Below are positions 10,279-20,031 of a stretch of 64,000 nt of DNA, piece by piece (within the stretch, counting starts at the first letter, position 1; each line of letters begins with the position of its first letter). Source of the stretch: Erinaceus europaeus. Lineage: Eukaryota > Chordata > Mammalia > Eulipotyphla > Erinaceidae. A program made the translations under genes and the position numbers. The stretch covers positions 35,219,698 to 35,283,697 of the forward strand of contig NC_080171.1 in assembly GCF_950295315.1 (NCBI RefSeq), read 5' to 3'. Under the pieces are notes generated by a model. That model saw nothing but the letters and a program-made list of their open reading frames with translations. It had not been told where the DNA came from and searched no databases.

Positions 10279-11820
10279 TCAGGCCCCGTTTTGCTTAAGT
10301 GGGGCAACTGTATAGACCTGCGTCATAGCAGGTGCCCCATAATTGCCTGATGTAAGTTCCTGTGTCACTAGAATCCAATTATCTGGGTGTAGGTGTTTAA
10401 GATTAAGGCATACCTGACGGAATTGTGGTGTCATGCCTTCCCAGACAATAGAGCACAGGAGTAGTGTGCGGATGTCAGGATTATAAACCTTTCTCTGTAA
10501 GCTTCTCTTCACCCTTGAGATGAAGCTCACCAATGATTCATCAGAGCCTTGGTGAAAAGAGTTAATGGGAGCTGACAGATCTACATCAGGTGTGGTCACC
10601 CTTTCCCATGCTTGTGTTGCACAGATGCATACCTGTTCAAAATAACTGGTTGGAAACCTGGCTTCTGCTTGCTGAGCTCCAGATTCATAAGCTCCTGCTC
10701 CAAACAAAGCATCAGAATTCCATTCTACCTGTTTGTTACTATTTTCCTGCGATTGTCTAGAGCACTCATCGCGGAAGCATGCCTGCCACTGAAGATAGAG
10801 TGGGTCTGGGAGTGCAGCACGAGCCAGATCTTTCCAGTCTTGTGGTGTATTTAGATGCTGGTAAAAACTCCTCAAGACGGACTTGGCCCATGGAGAATGC
10901 ATTCCGTCCTCCTTGACTACTTTTCTGAGTGTTCCAATTTTTTAAGAGGAATATGGCTGCCACGGCTGAGGGTTTTGTTTAGAAGGGGCCAAGTTTACCA
11001 GGAATGTGTGGATTTGGTCCGATGGCACGGGAGAGGGTGCTACAGAAGTAGAAAGTGCTGTAGAAACTGCTGTAGTGGCTGCAGGGGAGACTAAACGCAT
11101 ATCTACTGGGACGGAGCTCCCGGGGTGGACTGCACATGGTTTAAAATCCTTAAATGCTGAAAAAATATCCTTTAGCTCTCGTATCTCAGCCACTAGGTCC
11201 CTTAATGGTGACATATCAGCAGTGGGCGGGGTCAGGGACGAGGAAGCCTCAGGCAGAGCTGAAACCATGGCGGCATGGGCTGGGGGCAGGGTCAGGAATG
11301 CAGAAGCTGCAGGCGGAGCTGAAACTGGGGCGGCAGGGGCCTGGGGCAGGGTCAGGAACACAGAAGCTGCAGGCAGAGCTGAAACCAGGGAGGCAGGGGC
11401 CAGGGGCGGGTTCAGGGACGCAGAAACCTCAGGTGGAGCTGAAACCGCGGCAGCAGGGGCCGGGGGCGGGGTCAGGAAAATGGAAGCTGCAGGCGGAGCT
11501 AAAACCCGGGCGGCAGGGGGCGGGGTCAGAGGAGGAGCATCCGAACACATGTGCATGTCTGTGGGAACGGAATTCTTGGGTTTAGCCGCTGATTGCTTAG
11601 GACTTCTAAGTATTAAGCACATGTGATTTAACTCTCATACCTCAGCCTCAAGGTCACTTATCCTTATGGCATACCACGTTTTACATATCTTGAAAGTGGC
11701 AACCACAGTTAAAAAAATCCAAGGGGTAGCGAAAATTAAACCATTTATGACAGCGCGAATCTATCCCAGGTCAAGAGATAATGACTGGGACACCTCCTCA
11801 TAAAACGAGAAATTTCCCAT
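10279..11820 (-). pseudogene. gag: gag pseudogene (matrix, Pro/Ala-rich repeat, capsid, nucleocapsid start)
   Basis: The likely start is ATG at 11818-11820 in a strong context (CCACCATGG) giving MGNFSFYEEV, a myristoylation-type N-terminus. One frame continues the whole way but is broken by an early TAG, a TGA shortly before 11622, a TAA at 10942-10944 and a TGA at 10279-10281 at the first Cys position of zinc knuckle 1. Residues encoded at about 11222-11535 are 20-residue Pro/Ala-rich repeats. The capsid part (10902 downward) has 'PWAKSVLRSFYQHLNTP', 'YFEQVCICATQAWERV' and a major-homology-like segment 'QGSDESLVSFISRVKRSL' (about 10498-10569). No indel frameshift is needed to read it as one gag, so only point changes have broken it. 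Confidence 0.85.
11222..11535 (-). repeat. 60-bp tandem repeat within gag (about five units)
   Basis: Units recur every 60 bases in exact register (for example 11281, 11341, 11401, 11461), each with 'AAGCTGCAGGCGGAGCTGAAA'-type and 'GGGGCAGGGTCAGG'-type blocks. Sixty bases is 20 codons, so the repeat keeps the frame and encodes Pro/Ala/Ser-rich copies such as 'SAPPAASAFLTLPPA'. Being a multiple of three and GC-rich, it also leaves long but meaningless open frames on the plus strand. Confidence 0.9.
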
Positions 11821-11860
11821 GGTGGAGGGAAACGCGGGGCCACAGAAGTGGGCGGATGAC

Positions 11861-11869
11861 ACTTACCTG
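11861..11869 (-). promoter_or_regulatory. Probable major splice donor of provirus (CAG/GTAAGT)
   Basis: ACTTACCTG on the plus strand reads CAGGTAAGT in retroviral sense, a perfect consensus 5' splice site. It lies between the 5' LTR and the gag start, where retroviruses keep the donor for subgenomic RNAs. No matching acceptor was identified. Confidence 0.7.
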
Positions 11870-11915
11870 TGTCTGGGTGGTTTCGGAGACCTCAGGCCGG
11901 GCGTGGTGTGGGTAC

Positions 11916-11933
11916 GAAACACGATGGGTACCA
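11916..11933 (-). other. Primer-binding-site position of provirus
   Basis: Two bases (TC) after the 5' LTR, the retroviral strand reads TGGTACCCATCGTGTTTC. TGG is the universal start of a primer-binding site, complementary to the tRNA CCA end. It does not match the lysine-type sites (TGGCGCCC...) usual for betaretroviruses, and I cannot assign the tRNA. Confidence 0.55.
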
Positions 11934-12012
11934 GATGTTGTTGTGGCAGTCTGGTGTCGGGCTGCACTGCGGAGAAGAGAGCGGACACCCAGAGCAAAGG
12001 GGTACACAAATC

Positions 12013-12018
12013 TTTATT
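12013..12018 (-). terminator. Polyadenylation signal AATAAA in 5' LTR
   Basis: TTTATT on the plus strand, in the same place as in the 3' LTR. Confidence 0.75.
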
Positions 12019-12152
12019 ATAGGATGGGGGGGTTTGTTCAGACCACGTGGAGCCAGCCGGCAATGGCCGTCCCCACTACCTGACCACGGGGGGAGAGCAG
12101 GGAGCGAGACCTCAGAGAGGGAGAGCTGAGAGCCCAGGGGGGGGTGAGGGGG

Positions 12153-12161
12153 CTTTTTATA
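12153..12161 (-). promoter_or_regulatory. TATA box of provirus promoter
   Basis: CTTTTTATA on the plus strand, TATAAAAAG in retroviral sense, about 120 nt from the LTR start. It is followed by a G/C-rich segment and the polyadenylation signal, the usual order in an LTR promoter. Confidence 0.75.
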
Positions 12162-12282
12162 GGGCGACAACCAGGGGTGACGTGTAGGGCCAGGATTGGT
12201 TGAAGGGGGCACTGCTAGGATTTCGCGGGGGCGTAGTAAAACCTGGGGGCGAAGACTGCATCAGAATAATTCCTCAGCAACA

Positions 12283-12288
12283 CTAGTA
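12283..12288. repeat. Target-site duplication CTAGTA (right copy)
   Basis: Identical to 4764-4769; marks the right edge of the proviral integration. Confidence 0.92.
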
Positions 12289-12335
12289 CAGTTACTGAGC
12301 CCCAGGAATAACTCTGGTGACAAAAAATAAGTAAA
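12289..12335 (+). mobile_element. SINE 3' portion, right of the provirus
   Basis: 'GAGCCCCAGGAATAACTCTGG' and an A-rich end are the 3' part of the longer SINE form, as at 16325-16366, and continue the copy starting at 4537. Confidence 0.8.
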
Positions 12336-12790
12336 TTTAATCAGCCAAATCCCCAGCATGCTAGCCCAGATCCTTCCTGATAAAAGTATAATAAAGTATT
12401 TTTACCCAGACTATCTTTCTCCTCATCACTTCCATGTTCAACCCTGTGCTTCTTTGTATAGTTCCCTGTAGAGTGGGGTGTGATTTAATCATGGTTGACT
12501 AACAACTCAGTCAGATATGTTGGTTTCAAAATATCTAATTGTTAATAGTGCCTGCCAATGTTCTCTCATTATTGCTGTCCTAAAAACCAGCAGCTTTAAA
12601 AAATGAGCTGTTACCACATCACAAAATTGTTGTGCCTTCTTGGCTTAGACAATACAATGGGAAATTAATTTTAGCAAAATAGGAACCATGGAATTGGAAT
12701 GAGCTTATACCCTTCATATTAAATTAGTTTGTGAAGGAACTAGTGCAAAAGCTTCCTTGAGTTTTCTAAGTTTTACATTCATGGGTCAGT
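12336..12790. other. Unique AT-rich DNA
   Basis: No coding signal or named repeat seen. Confidence 0.4.
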
Positions 12791-12794
12791 ATTT

Positions 12795-12960
12795 ATTATT
12801 ACTTTTATTTTCTTTATTTATTTATTACATAATAGCAGCTAGAAATTGAGAGTAAGAGGGAGATGAAGAAGAGAAGACAGAAAGACACCTGCATCACTGA
12901 TTCACCACTTGTGAAACTTTCACCCTGAAGGTGGTGATTGGGGGCCAGTCTTTAAATGTT
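12795..12960 (-). mobile_element. SINE, minus strand
   Basis: T-rich tail 'TCTTTATTTATTTATTACAT' on the left, then a GAGAG-type body and 'AGACACCTGCATCACTGATTC', 'CACTTGTGAAACTTTC' and 'GGTGGTGATTGGGGGCC', the inverted family layout. The tRNA-like head is cut off. Confidence 0.75.
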
Positions 12961-13009
12961 GAAAATATTTTCCCAAAGACCTGAAACAATTCTTTCATAT
13001 TAACTGCAG

Positions 13010-15381
13010 ACAAGTACTAAGTATGAATGTATACCCTATTGGGATGGGTTTGTCACTTCCTTAGGAAATATCCCCGGGAGAGGAATTGCAGGGTCATAAG
13101 GTAGGTCCACTTCTAACCATCTGAGAGTTCTCCAGACTACTCTCCACAGGGGTTGGGCCAATTTACATTCCCACCATCAGTGCAGGAGGGTTCAGTTGTC
13201 CCCACCTCTCCAGCACATGTTGATACTATCCTTTCTGACATTCTCACAGGAGTGAAGTTGTATCTCATTGTTGTCTTTATTTGCTTTTCTCAGACAATCA
13301 GTGACTTGGAGCATTTTTTCATGTCTGTTGGCCTTTTGTATCTCTTCTTTTGGTAAATATTCTGCCCATCTCCTCTCCCCATTTTTGGATAGGGTTTTGT
13401 TGTTATTGTTGTTGCTACTGCTGAGTTTGATGAGTTCTTTATATATTTTGATTATTAGCCTCTTGTTTGATGTATGGTATATAAATATCTTCTCCTTTTC
13501 TGTAAGGAGTCTCATTGTTTAGCCTGTGGTTTCTTTTGCTGTACAGAAGCTTTTCAACTTCATGTAGTCCCATTTGTTTATTTTTGTTTTTGTCATCCTT
13601 GTAATTGGACTTGAGTCATTGATGATACTTACGAAACTTAGATAGAAAAGAGTGTTGCCAATATTTTCCTCTAAGCATTTGATAGATTGTTGTCTCACAC
13701 AAGTCACTGACCCATTTGGAGTTTACTTTTGTGTGTAGTCAACTGTAGTGATTTAGTTTCATTATTTTGCATGTTTCAACCCAATTTTTCCCAACACCAT
13801 TTGTTGAAGAGATTCTTTCTCTATTTAATATCTTGGTCCTCCATGTTAAACATTAGATGTCTATAGGTATGGGGACTTACTTCTTGGCTCTCAGTTCCAT
13901 TCCACTAGTCAGTGTCTATAGTGGCCTCAAAATACTGATCTGAGAGCCTGATGCCTTTAGTTCTGTTTTTTTTTCCTCAAAATTTATTTAGCAGTTGTAG
14001 GTATTTTCTGGATCAAGATACATGGCTATAGCTTTCTTTTTTTTTTTTTTCTTATTTTTACTTTCTTCTTTTTTTTTTTTTTTTGTGGGACCTTGATGGG
14101 GATTGTATTGAGGCTGTATTTAGCACTGGGTAAGATAGTCATTCTGATTATGTTAATTCTTCTATGAACATATGATATATTTCTGCTTCTTTTTATCCTT
14201 CTCTATTTCCTGGAATAATAATTCATAATTTTCAATATACATGTCTTTCACATCCTTTTTTAGGTTTATTCCTACATATTTTATTGTTTTTGTTGCTATA
14301 GTAGATGGGATTGTTTTGTATTTCTTCTTCTTCTGACTTAGTATTTGTATAAAGCAATTCCACTAACTTTTGCATGTTAATTTTGTAGTCTGACACCTTT
14401 CTATATTGCCTCGTAATTTTCAGGAGCTGCCTGCTGGGTTCTTTAGGTTTTTGTATGTATTCTGTCAAATTATCTGCACATAGTGAAAGTTTAACTTCTC
14501 TTCTAATCTGTATTTTTTCAATTCTGTTCTCTTGCCTAGTTGCTATGGCAAGAATTTCCAACATTTCATTGAATAGTAATGGTGATAGTGGGCAGCCCTG
14601 TGTAGTACCTGACCTAAGTGGCAATGCTTTCAGTTTCTTACCATTGAGTATGATGTTGGAAATAGATTTTCCATCTATTCCCATTTTTGTAGTGTTTTAA
14701 TCATGCAGTGTTGCTGGATTTTGTCAAAGGCTTTCCCTCCATATATTGAGTTAATCATGTTGTTTTTGGTTTTTCTTATATTGATGTGGTGGATCACATT
14801 TTTTGATTTATGTATATTAAAACAGTCTTTGATTTCTGAGATAAATCCTACTTGGTCATGATGTATAATCTTTTTAATATACTGCTGTATCTAGTTATCT
14901 AAACTTTTGTTCTATATTTTAGCATATATATTTATAGAGATATTGGTCAATAGTTTCCCTTTTTTTGGTTTCTTTGTCTACTTTCAGTATCAGAATGATG
15001 CTGGCTTCATAGAAGGTGGAATGTAGTATTCCTGTGTCTTCAATATGTTGGAAGAGCTTAAAAAACATAGGTATTAGCTCTTTCTGAAAGGTTTTGTAGA
15101 ATTCATTTGTAAAACCATCTATGCCTGGACTTTTATTGTTGAGAAGGTTCTTGGTAATTGTTTGAATTTCTTTGGGTGTGATTAGCCTATTCATGTTTAC
15201 TAGCTGCTTTTAAAGTTTTGTAAGGTCATGTTTCTAAGAACTGTGCCATTTATTCCAGGTTTCCTAGCTATGTGGCATATAGTTTTTTGTAGAAGCCTTG
15301 CATCATACTTTCAATTTCTGTGGTGTCAGTTGTAATATCTCCTCTTTCACTTACAATCCTATTTATTTGAGCCATGTGTTT

Positions 15382-15422
<41 letters not shown>

Positions 15423-15625
15423 CTAAGGGTATGTCAATTTTGTTCACCCTTTTGAAGAACCAACACTTAGCTTCAATGATCTTTTATGGTTCTCCTATTT
15501 TTGTTGTGACTTATTTGTGCCCTAATTTTAGTTACTTCAGTCTTTTGTTTGCTTTAGGGTTCCCTTCTTCCTTTTCTTCTAAGTCCTTCTTTTGTAATCT
15601 GCTGCCTGACTTATTTCTGGAATGG
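13010..15625 (-). mobile_element. Decayed L1 ORF2, minus strand
   Basis: Reading right to left this follows L1 ORF2 from the linker after the endonuclease to the Cys-rich end. Visible pieces include '[21 protein letters not shown]' (about 15060-15165), '[20 protein letters not shown]' (about 14570-14635) and, in the polymerase box, a degenerate 'LSLCADN' in place of FADD (about 14480). A C-terminal piece lies at 13192-13515. Many stops and frame changes; a (GT)n has grown at 15386-15421. No 3' UTR or A-tail is visible at the left end, so the element is also truncated there. Confidence 0.85.
15386..15421. repeat. (GT)n microsatellite
   Basis: About 18 GT units inside the L1 relic. Confidence 0.95.
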
Positions 15626-16015
15626 TGTCTTAGAGGTTCTTTCTCTTGATTGGGGACCCGATGTAGTTTGCCTCTGGAATGCATCCTCTAAAGACTAGAA
15701 TCCCTGGCTTCAATGGGGATGGAGAAGAGTAAAGAAAAAAAAAATGACTGTGGTCTCTCCAGTGTTTTCTTTCAGTGTTCTTAGTTTTGCTGTTCAAATA
15801 TGTTACAGGTTTCTCTTGTGGATTCTTTTGCATCTATATTCTGAGGCTCCTTATATTCTCTGTGATCTCTTTTCTAGACAGATAGATCAGGATCTGAAGA
15901 TATTTTGAGGAGGGAGGCAGATGGGGGGGATCAAAAAAGAATAAGTGGACAAAAGATAGGGAAGAGGAAGATCAAAGGGAACTTTAGTTGATTAGGCAGT
16001 TGATAAGTAAAATCC
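15626..16015. other. Unique DNA, no gene seen
   Basis: No named element recognised between the L1 relic and the next SINE. Confidence 0.4.
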
Positions 16016-16021
16016 AACTGC

Positions 16022-16366
16022 CCTGAGGACTGGGTGGTAGCTTAGCAGGTGAAGGGTACATGGTGCTAAGTGCAAGGAATGCCTCAAGGAGCCAGGTACA
16101 AGCCCCTGGATCACCACCTGCAGGAGGATCACTTCACAAGCTATGAAGCAGGTCTGCAGGTGTCTAACTTTCTCTTCCCCTCTCTGTCTTCCCCACCTCT
16201 CTCCATTTCTCTCTGTCTTATCCAAAAATTGCAGCAATGGCAACAATAACAATAATAACAACAAGGACAACAAAAATGGAAAAAAAGGCCTCCAGGAGCA
16301 GTGGATTCATAGTGCAGGTGCCAAGCCCCAGCAATAACCCTGGATACAAACAAATAAAAAAAACCT
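16022..16366 (+). mobile_element. SINE, long form, plus strand
   Basis: Head 'GACTGGGTGGTAGCTTAGCAGG', 'ACCTGCAGGAGGATCACTTCAC', 'GAAGCAGGTCTGCAGGTGTC', a CT-rich body, an ACAATAACAATAA-rich spacer, then the 3' unit 'AGCAGTGGATTCATAGTGCAGG' and 'CCCCAGCAATAACCCTGG', ending A-rich. It shows both the tRNA-like head and the distinct 3' unit of the longer subfamily. Confidence 0.88.
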
Positions 16367-16376
16367 TAACAGCCTT

Positions 16377-16684
16377 ATGTGGAAATAGGACTCTGTCTGA
16401 TTGCAATTGTAATAACAAAGAGCTATCTACCAAATATTAGCTATTGTAAACTTCCTGTTTACTTCCTGTTTGCTTGCTTTGTTTGCACTCTGACAAAACT
16501 CTCTAAGAATACTGGAACACTAAAACTCAGGGCTGGAGCCTTTCAAAGACATCTGAACCCTGTCTGCTGGATTTAATAAAGTTTCTTCTTGTTGATTCCA
16601 TCAGTTGGCTCTGAGTCTTGAACCCTTAAGGAGTTCTTGAGGAGAATTTCCTTTCTGGTCACCATCTTGGTCCCACACCATCCT
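16377..16684 (+). repeat. LTR-like remnant (possible solo LTR)
   Basis: Contains AATAAA at about 16575-16580 followed by 'GTTTCTTCTTGTTGATTCC', 'TTGGCTCTGAGTCTTGAACC' and an end 'CCCACACCA', an R-U5 layout like gammaretrovirus-type LTRs. TG and CA termini are possible (TGTGG ... CACCA) but no target duplication was found, so limits are uncertain. Confidence 0.45.
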
Positions 16685-16689
16685 TGCTT

Positions 16690-17576
16690 TCAAATATAGT
16701 ATATTCACGCTCAGAAGAAAGAATTTTCTAAAAGGCAGCTGAGTAAAATTTGTTAAATGTAAGAGTAGATAAATAGATTCAACTACAACTATGACAAATT
16801 ATTTGAGGATATCTTCATATAAATGACACCACAATGAAAACTACATTATACAGTAAATAAACAAATGTAAATGCTCATTTGTTAAAACAATATAAATAGG
16901 AAATTTATATTTGTTATGATCACTCTTTAATTTGGCTCAATTTTTCCATCAAATTACTTATCATTTCATGTTCTGCCATTTTTAAATATTCATCTCTTGC
17001 AAAGGAAAAGAAAAAAGCATGATAAACATTTTTGTTAGAAGACTGAACTGAGCAAAATGTTCCAAAGTAAACTATAAATAAATTAGCTCAGGGGTGGAAA
17101 TTAAATTTAAATAATAAATTAGAAGCATATAAGAAATTAGATTCATATGTTTTGGGTTGTTGTAAAACCTTATTTTGGCCCAAACCTGTTAATGTTAGCA
17201 ATGTTATTATTCAATCATATTTAAGTTACACTACAAATTCTTACTCTGTATATATTTGACATATGTGCACTCCATATTTTTCAATTATCTGATAAAATTT
17301 GTAGCTAACATGTTTTATTGATGACCATGTTAGCATATGAATCAATTTACCTACTTTAATAGCTTACCACTGATTCAAATGACTATAATAAATCCTTGAA
17401 ATGTTTTTAAAAAAATATTTGTTATTATTTATGTTATCTGAGAGAGAAAATTAAACAGAGTACCACACAGGGACATGTGATTCTCAAGATAGAACCAGTA
17501 GCTTTAATCATGGAAGTTCTTCTCTTTACCTACTGAACTATTTATCCAGCTGCTAGAAATTATATATATATATGTC
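16690..17576. other. AT-rich DNA, possible old SINE at 17420-17565
   Basis: Mostly unique AT-rich sequence. The segment 17420-17565 ('GAGAGAGAAAATTAAACAGAG', 'TACTGAACTATTTATCCAGC') resembles a very old minus-strand SINE of the local type, at low confidence. Confidence 0.4.
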
Positions 17577-17590
17577 AAATATTTCAGAAA
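17577..17590. repeat. Target-site duplication of outer L1 (left)
   Basis: AAATATTTCAGAAA also occurs at 31395-31408 directly after the outer element's A-rich 3' end. Confidence 0.85.
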
Positions 17591-17704
17591 GGAGAAAAGA
17601 CTACCAGAGGCATGGCTATGAAGCAGCTGTATTTCTCTCCTCTCCTCTCCCGGGTCAACTAGGAATACCAAAGGAGACCACCTGGAACTGCAACAAGGCA
17701 GGAC

Positions 17705-17719
17705 AAGAACGACTTCAGT
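17705..17719. repeat. Target-site duplication of inner L1 (left)
   Basis: AAGAACGACTTCAGT, identical to 25216-25230 after the inner element's A-tail. A perfect 15-bp match fits a young insertion. Confidence 0.95.
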
Positions 17720-19056
17720 GGAATTGTGGGAAGATGGCGGCCTGAGAAATCGCTAACAGCGAGTGCTCTGATAGCATCTTCAGCAACGGTAGGATTTTCT
17801 GCCTTTAGCAGGCCAGTCAATAAGGGGGGGGCACCAAAGAAGTGATTACAGTTTAATTTGGGTTAACAATTAGAGCAAAGGTGACATGGACTAGCGGGGT
17901 GCCAGAATTCCCAGGCGGCACCAGGCAAGGCGAGTGCGCCGGGCATTGTCCTCCGCCCGCCCGGGAAGGCGGCTCCTCCGCCAGTTGCAGAGCGCGGCGG
18001 GCAGAGGACCCGGAGAGAGCACTTTAGCTCGGGGGCTGCCTCTTGGGAGTCGCCAGGGTCCACCGCGACCCTGAGGGTGGATCCAAAGACTTCTTGAGTA
18101 TAGCTCTCATTGGATCAAAGGACTTGGAGCTAGTTTTCATTTTTGAGAAATCCTTTAAAAAAAAGTCTGGAGGGCGGGGTTTCCCGGAAGATGGTGGATT
18201 GAGAAGCGGCTAGCCTTTGAGCTCCGGACACATCTCGTGTAAACAATAGGATTTTCTGCCTTTAGCAGGCCAGCCAGTAAGGGGCCATAACGGTCATACC
18301 AAGGATGTGTCTATAACTTAATTTGGGTTAAGAATTAGAGTAGGGGAAAAAATTCTTTTTTCTTCCTTTTAATTTTCAAGCATACATCCTTCCCGCCGCC
18401 CCCCCCCCCCCCCATAAGCAATGCCTGGGACCAGCTACTAGCAGGATACCCCATACGACCAAACAGGGGTTTTTTTTTTTTTAATTCACTGATACACATT
18501 TGGGAAGTTCCTCGCACTGCTCTTTAATAACAACTCTTCTTCTTATCTTCTCCCTTTTCTCTCTCTTATCTCTCTCTATCTCTCTCTTTTTTTTTCTTTT
18601 TTCTTTTTTTTTTTTTTTTTAATCTTGTCATACACTTCTTTCTTCTTTGCCTTTCTGAATTTCTGAATTACTTTGGGGAAGAAATCTGACCCAGAGTGGA
18701 CTCTCTATGTGTCTATCTCTGCTCTAGTTCCCTTTACACTCTTGTTACCCTTAGAATATACACTGGATAGTAGATTTGCATAACTGTCTATTCTTGCTAT
18801 CCTCTCTTCCTTTTCTCTTTCTTCACTGGGATTTGGTTACTATTCTTTCACGGACTGGAGAAATTGTTTGGCTAACTGGTAACGATTAAACTCCTTCAAT
18901 ACTTACTTCAGTTGCTACTGTTATTCCGGAGGTTGGTGAGTGCAATTGTCATAAAGGTATTTAGTACAGTGTTACTTGTGCTCAAAACACAACAACTGAG
19001 GAACAACAGAGCATTAAAAAAAAAAAAGAGAGAGAGAAACACATAAATTAAAAAAA
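17720..19056 (+). promoter_or_regulatory. 5' UTR / internal promoter of inner L1 with two tandem units
   Basis: Two related units are spaced 457 bp: 'AAGATGGCGG' (17731) and 'AAGATGGTGG' (18188), and 'AGGATTTTCTGCCTTTAGCA' at 17791 and 18248, each followed by 'TTAATTTGGGTTAA'. AAGATGGCGG fits the YY1-type site found at the start of other mammalian L1 promoters. The first unit carries a CpG-rich block (about 17890-18075) absent from the second. Downstream are a C14-type run (18400-18414) and T-rich runs. Confidence 0.75.
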
Positions 19057-19971
19057 ATGGGTAGATTAAAAACAAATAAAACTGCTACCCCAATGAATGA
19101 AGACAAGAGCCCAGAAGAAACCACAAATCAGTCAGAAGTAACCATAGATAAGAAAAGTATGCAAGCAATAATAAACTTATTAATCACAGAAATGAAAACA
19201 ACATTGGAGGAGAGGAATGGCAGTATTAGGGAAACAACAGTTGAGACCCCCAAGGAAAATACTGATTATCTTGAGACAATTAGAGAACTGAAAGCTGAAA
19301 TAGCTGTAATGAAGAAAGAAGCTGAGGCAAGGGAAAGCAGACTAACAGAAGCAGAAAACAGAATTAGTCAGACAGAGGATGAGTTAGAGAAAACTAAGAA
19401 AGAGCTGAAAGAGCTTAAAGAGAGATTGAGAGACACTGAAAACAACAACAGAGACATATGGGATGATCTCAAAAGAAGTAACATTCGTATAATTGGCCTG
19501 CCAGAGGAAGAAAGAGAGGAAGGGGAAGCAAACATTCTAGAGGAAATAATACAAGAAAATTTCCCAGACCTGAATAACAGAAAGGATATCAAGGTGCAAG
19601 AGGCCCAGAGAGTACCAAACAGAATCAACCCAGACCTGAAAACACCAAGACACATCATAGTCACAATGAGAAGAAGTAAGGATAAAGAAAGGATCCTAAA
19701 GGCTGCAAGAGAGAAACAAAAAGTCACATACAGGGGAAAACCCATAAGACTTTCTGCAGATTTCTCAACTCAAACTCTAAAAGCCAGAAGGGAGTGGCAA
19801 GATATCTATCGAGCCCTGAATGAAAAAGGGTTTCAACCAAGGATTACATATCCTGCTAGACTTTCATTCAAGCTAGATGGAGGGATCAAAACCTTGTTAG
19901 ACAAACAACAGTTAAAGGAGGCAACTATCACCAAGCCGGCCCTGAAAGAGGTACTAAAAGACCTCTTATAA
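19057..19971 (+). CDS. L1 ORF1p, RNA-binding chaperone (intact, 304 aa)
   Basis: Coats L1 RNA as trimers and acts as a nucleic-acid chaperone in the cytoplasmic L1 particle. N-terminal charged region (1-50), a heptad-rich Glu/Lys/Leu coiled coil (about 55-135: 'LKAEIAVMKKEAEARE', 'ELEKTKKELKELKERL'), an RRM-like domain (about 141-236, 'NIRIIGLPEE', 'RHIIVTMRRSKDKERIL') and a C-terminal domain (about 242-290, 'ARREWQDIYRALNEKGFQ'). The length is close to that of other mammalian ORF1p. The start ATG follows an A-rich leader and is the first in frame. ORF2 begins about 60 bases after the stop. No internal stop, so the product could still be made if transcribed. Confidence 0.95.
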   Translation: MGRLKTNKTATPMNEDKSPEETTNQSEVTIDKKSMQAIINLLITEMKTTLEERNGSIRETTVETPKENTDYLETIRELKAEIAVMKKEAEARESRLTEAENRISQTEDELEKTKKELKELKERLRDTENNNRDIWDDLKRSNIRIIGLPEEEREEGEANILEEIIQENFPDLNNRKDIKVQEAQRVPNRINPDLKTPRHIIVTMRRSKDKERILKAAREKQKVTYRGKPIRLSADFSTQTLKARREWQDIYRALNEKGFQPRITYPARLSFKLDGGIKTLLDKQQLKEATITKPALKEVLKDLL

Positions 19972-20031
19972 ACAAGAACATCACTATAATACTTGTAATA
20001 TATCAGAGTAAACAAATTGTTTTTTAGAACA

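Larger units (their letters stand above)
4770..12282 (-). mobile_element. Class II (betaretrovirus-like) endogenous provirus, complete length, defective
   Basis: A 7.5-kb provirus reading right to left: 5' LTR (11936-12282), primer-binding-site region, splice donor, gag, pro, pol, an env-less 1.9-kb stretch, polypurine tract and 3' LTR (4770-5121). It is bounded by a 6-bp CTAGTA duplication. The class is inferred from two CX2CX4HX4C knuckles, the RT and RNase H motifs, an integrase with DDX35E and a C-terminal WKGPDPLL...WVPARHVR segment, and a pol frame at -1 to pro. The LTRs differ at about 14 positions plus one 5-bp gap in ~347 aligned bases (about 4%), so integration is neither recent nor ancient. 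Several stops and frame changes make it non-coding. Confidence 0.93.
11936..12282 (-). repeat. 5' LTR of provirus
   Basis: 347 bp, TGTTG...CAACA termini. In retroviral orientation the order is U3, TATA box (12153-12161), then AATAAA (12013-12018), then a short U5. About 96% identical to the 3' LTR. Several differences are C/T or G/A changes at CpG, as expected after germline methylation. Confidence 0.93.

Noticed and set aside
11006..11626. Plus-strand open frames of 206 and 143 codons over the gag repeat
   Set aside because: They are antisense to gag and stay open because the 60-bp repeat is a multiple of three and GC-rich. The encoded Glu/Ala/Gly strings have no domain.
17890..18075. CpG-rich block as a host gene promoter
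   Set aside because: It lies inside the 5' UTR of the inner L1, bounded by that element's target duplication, so it belongs to the L1 promoter.
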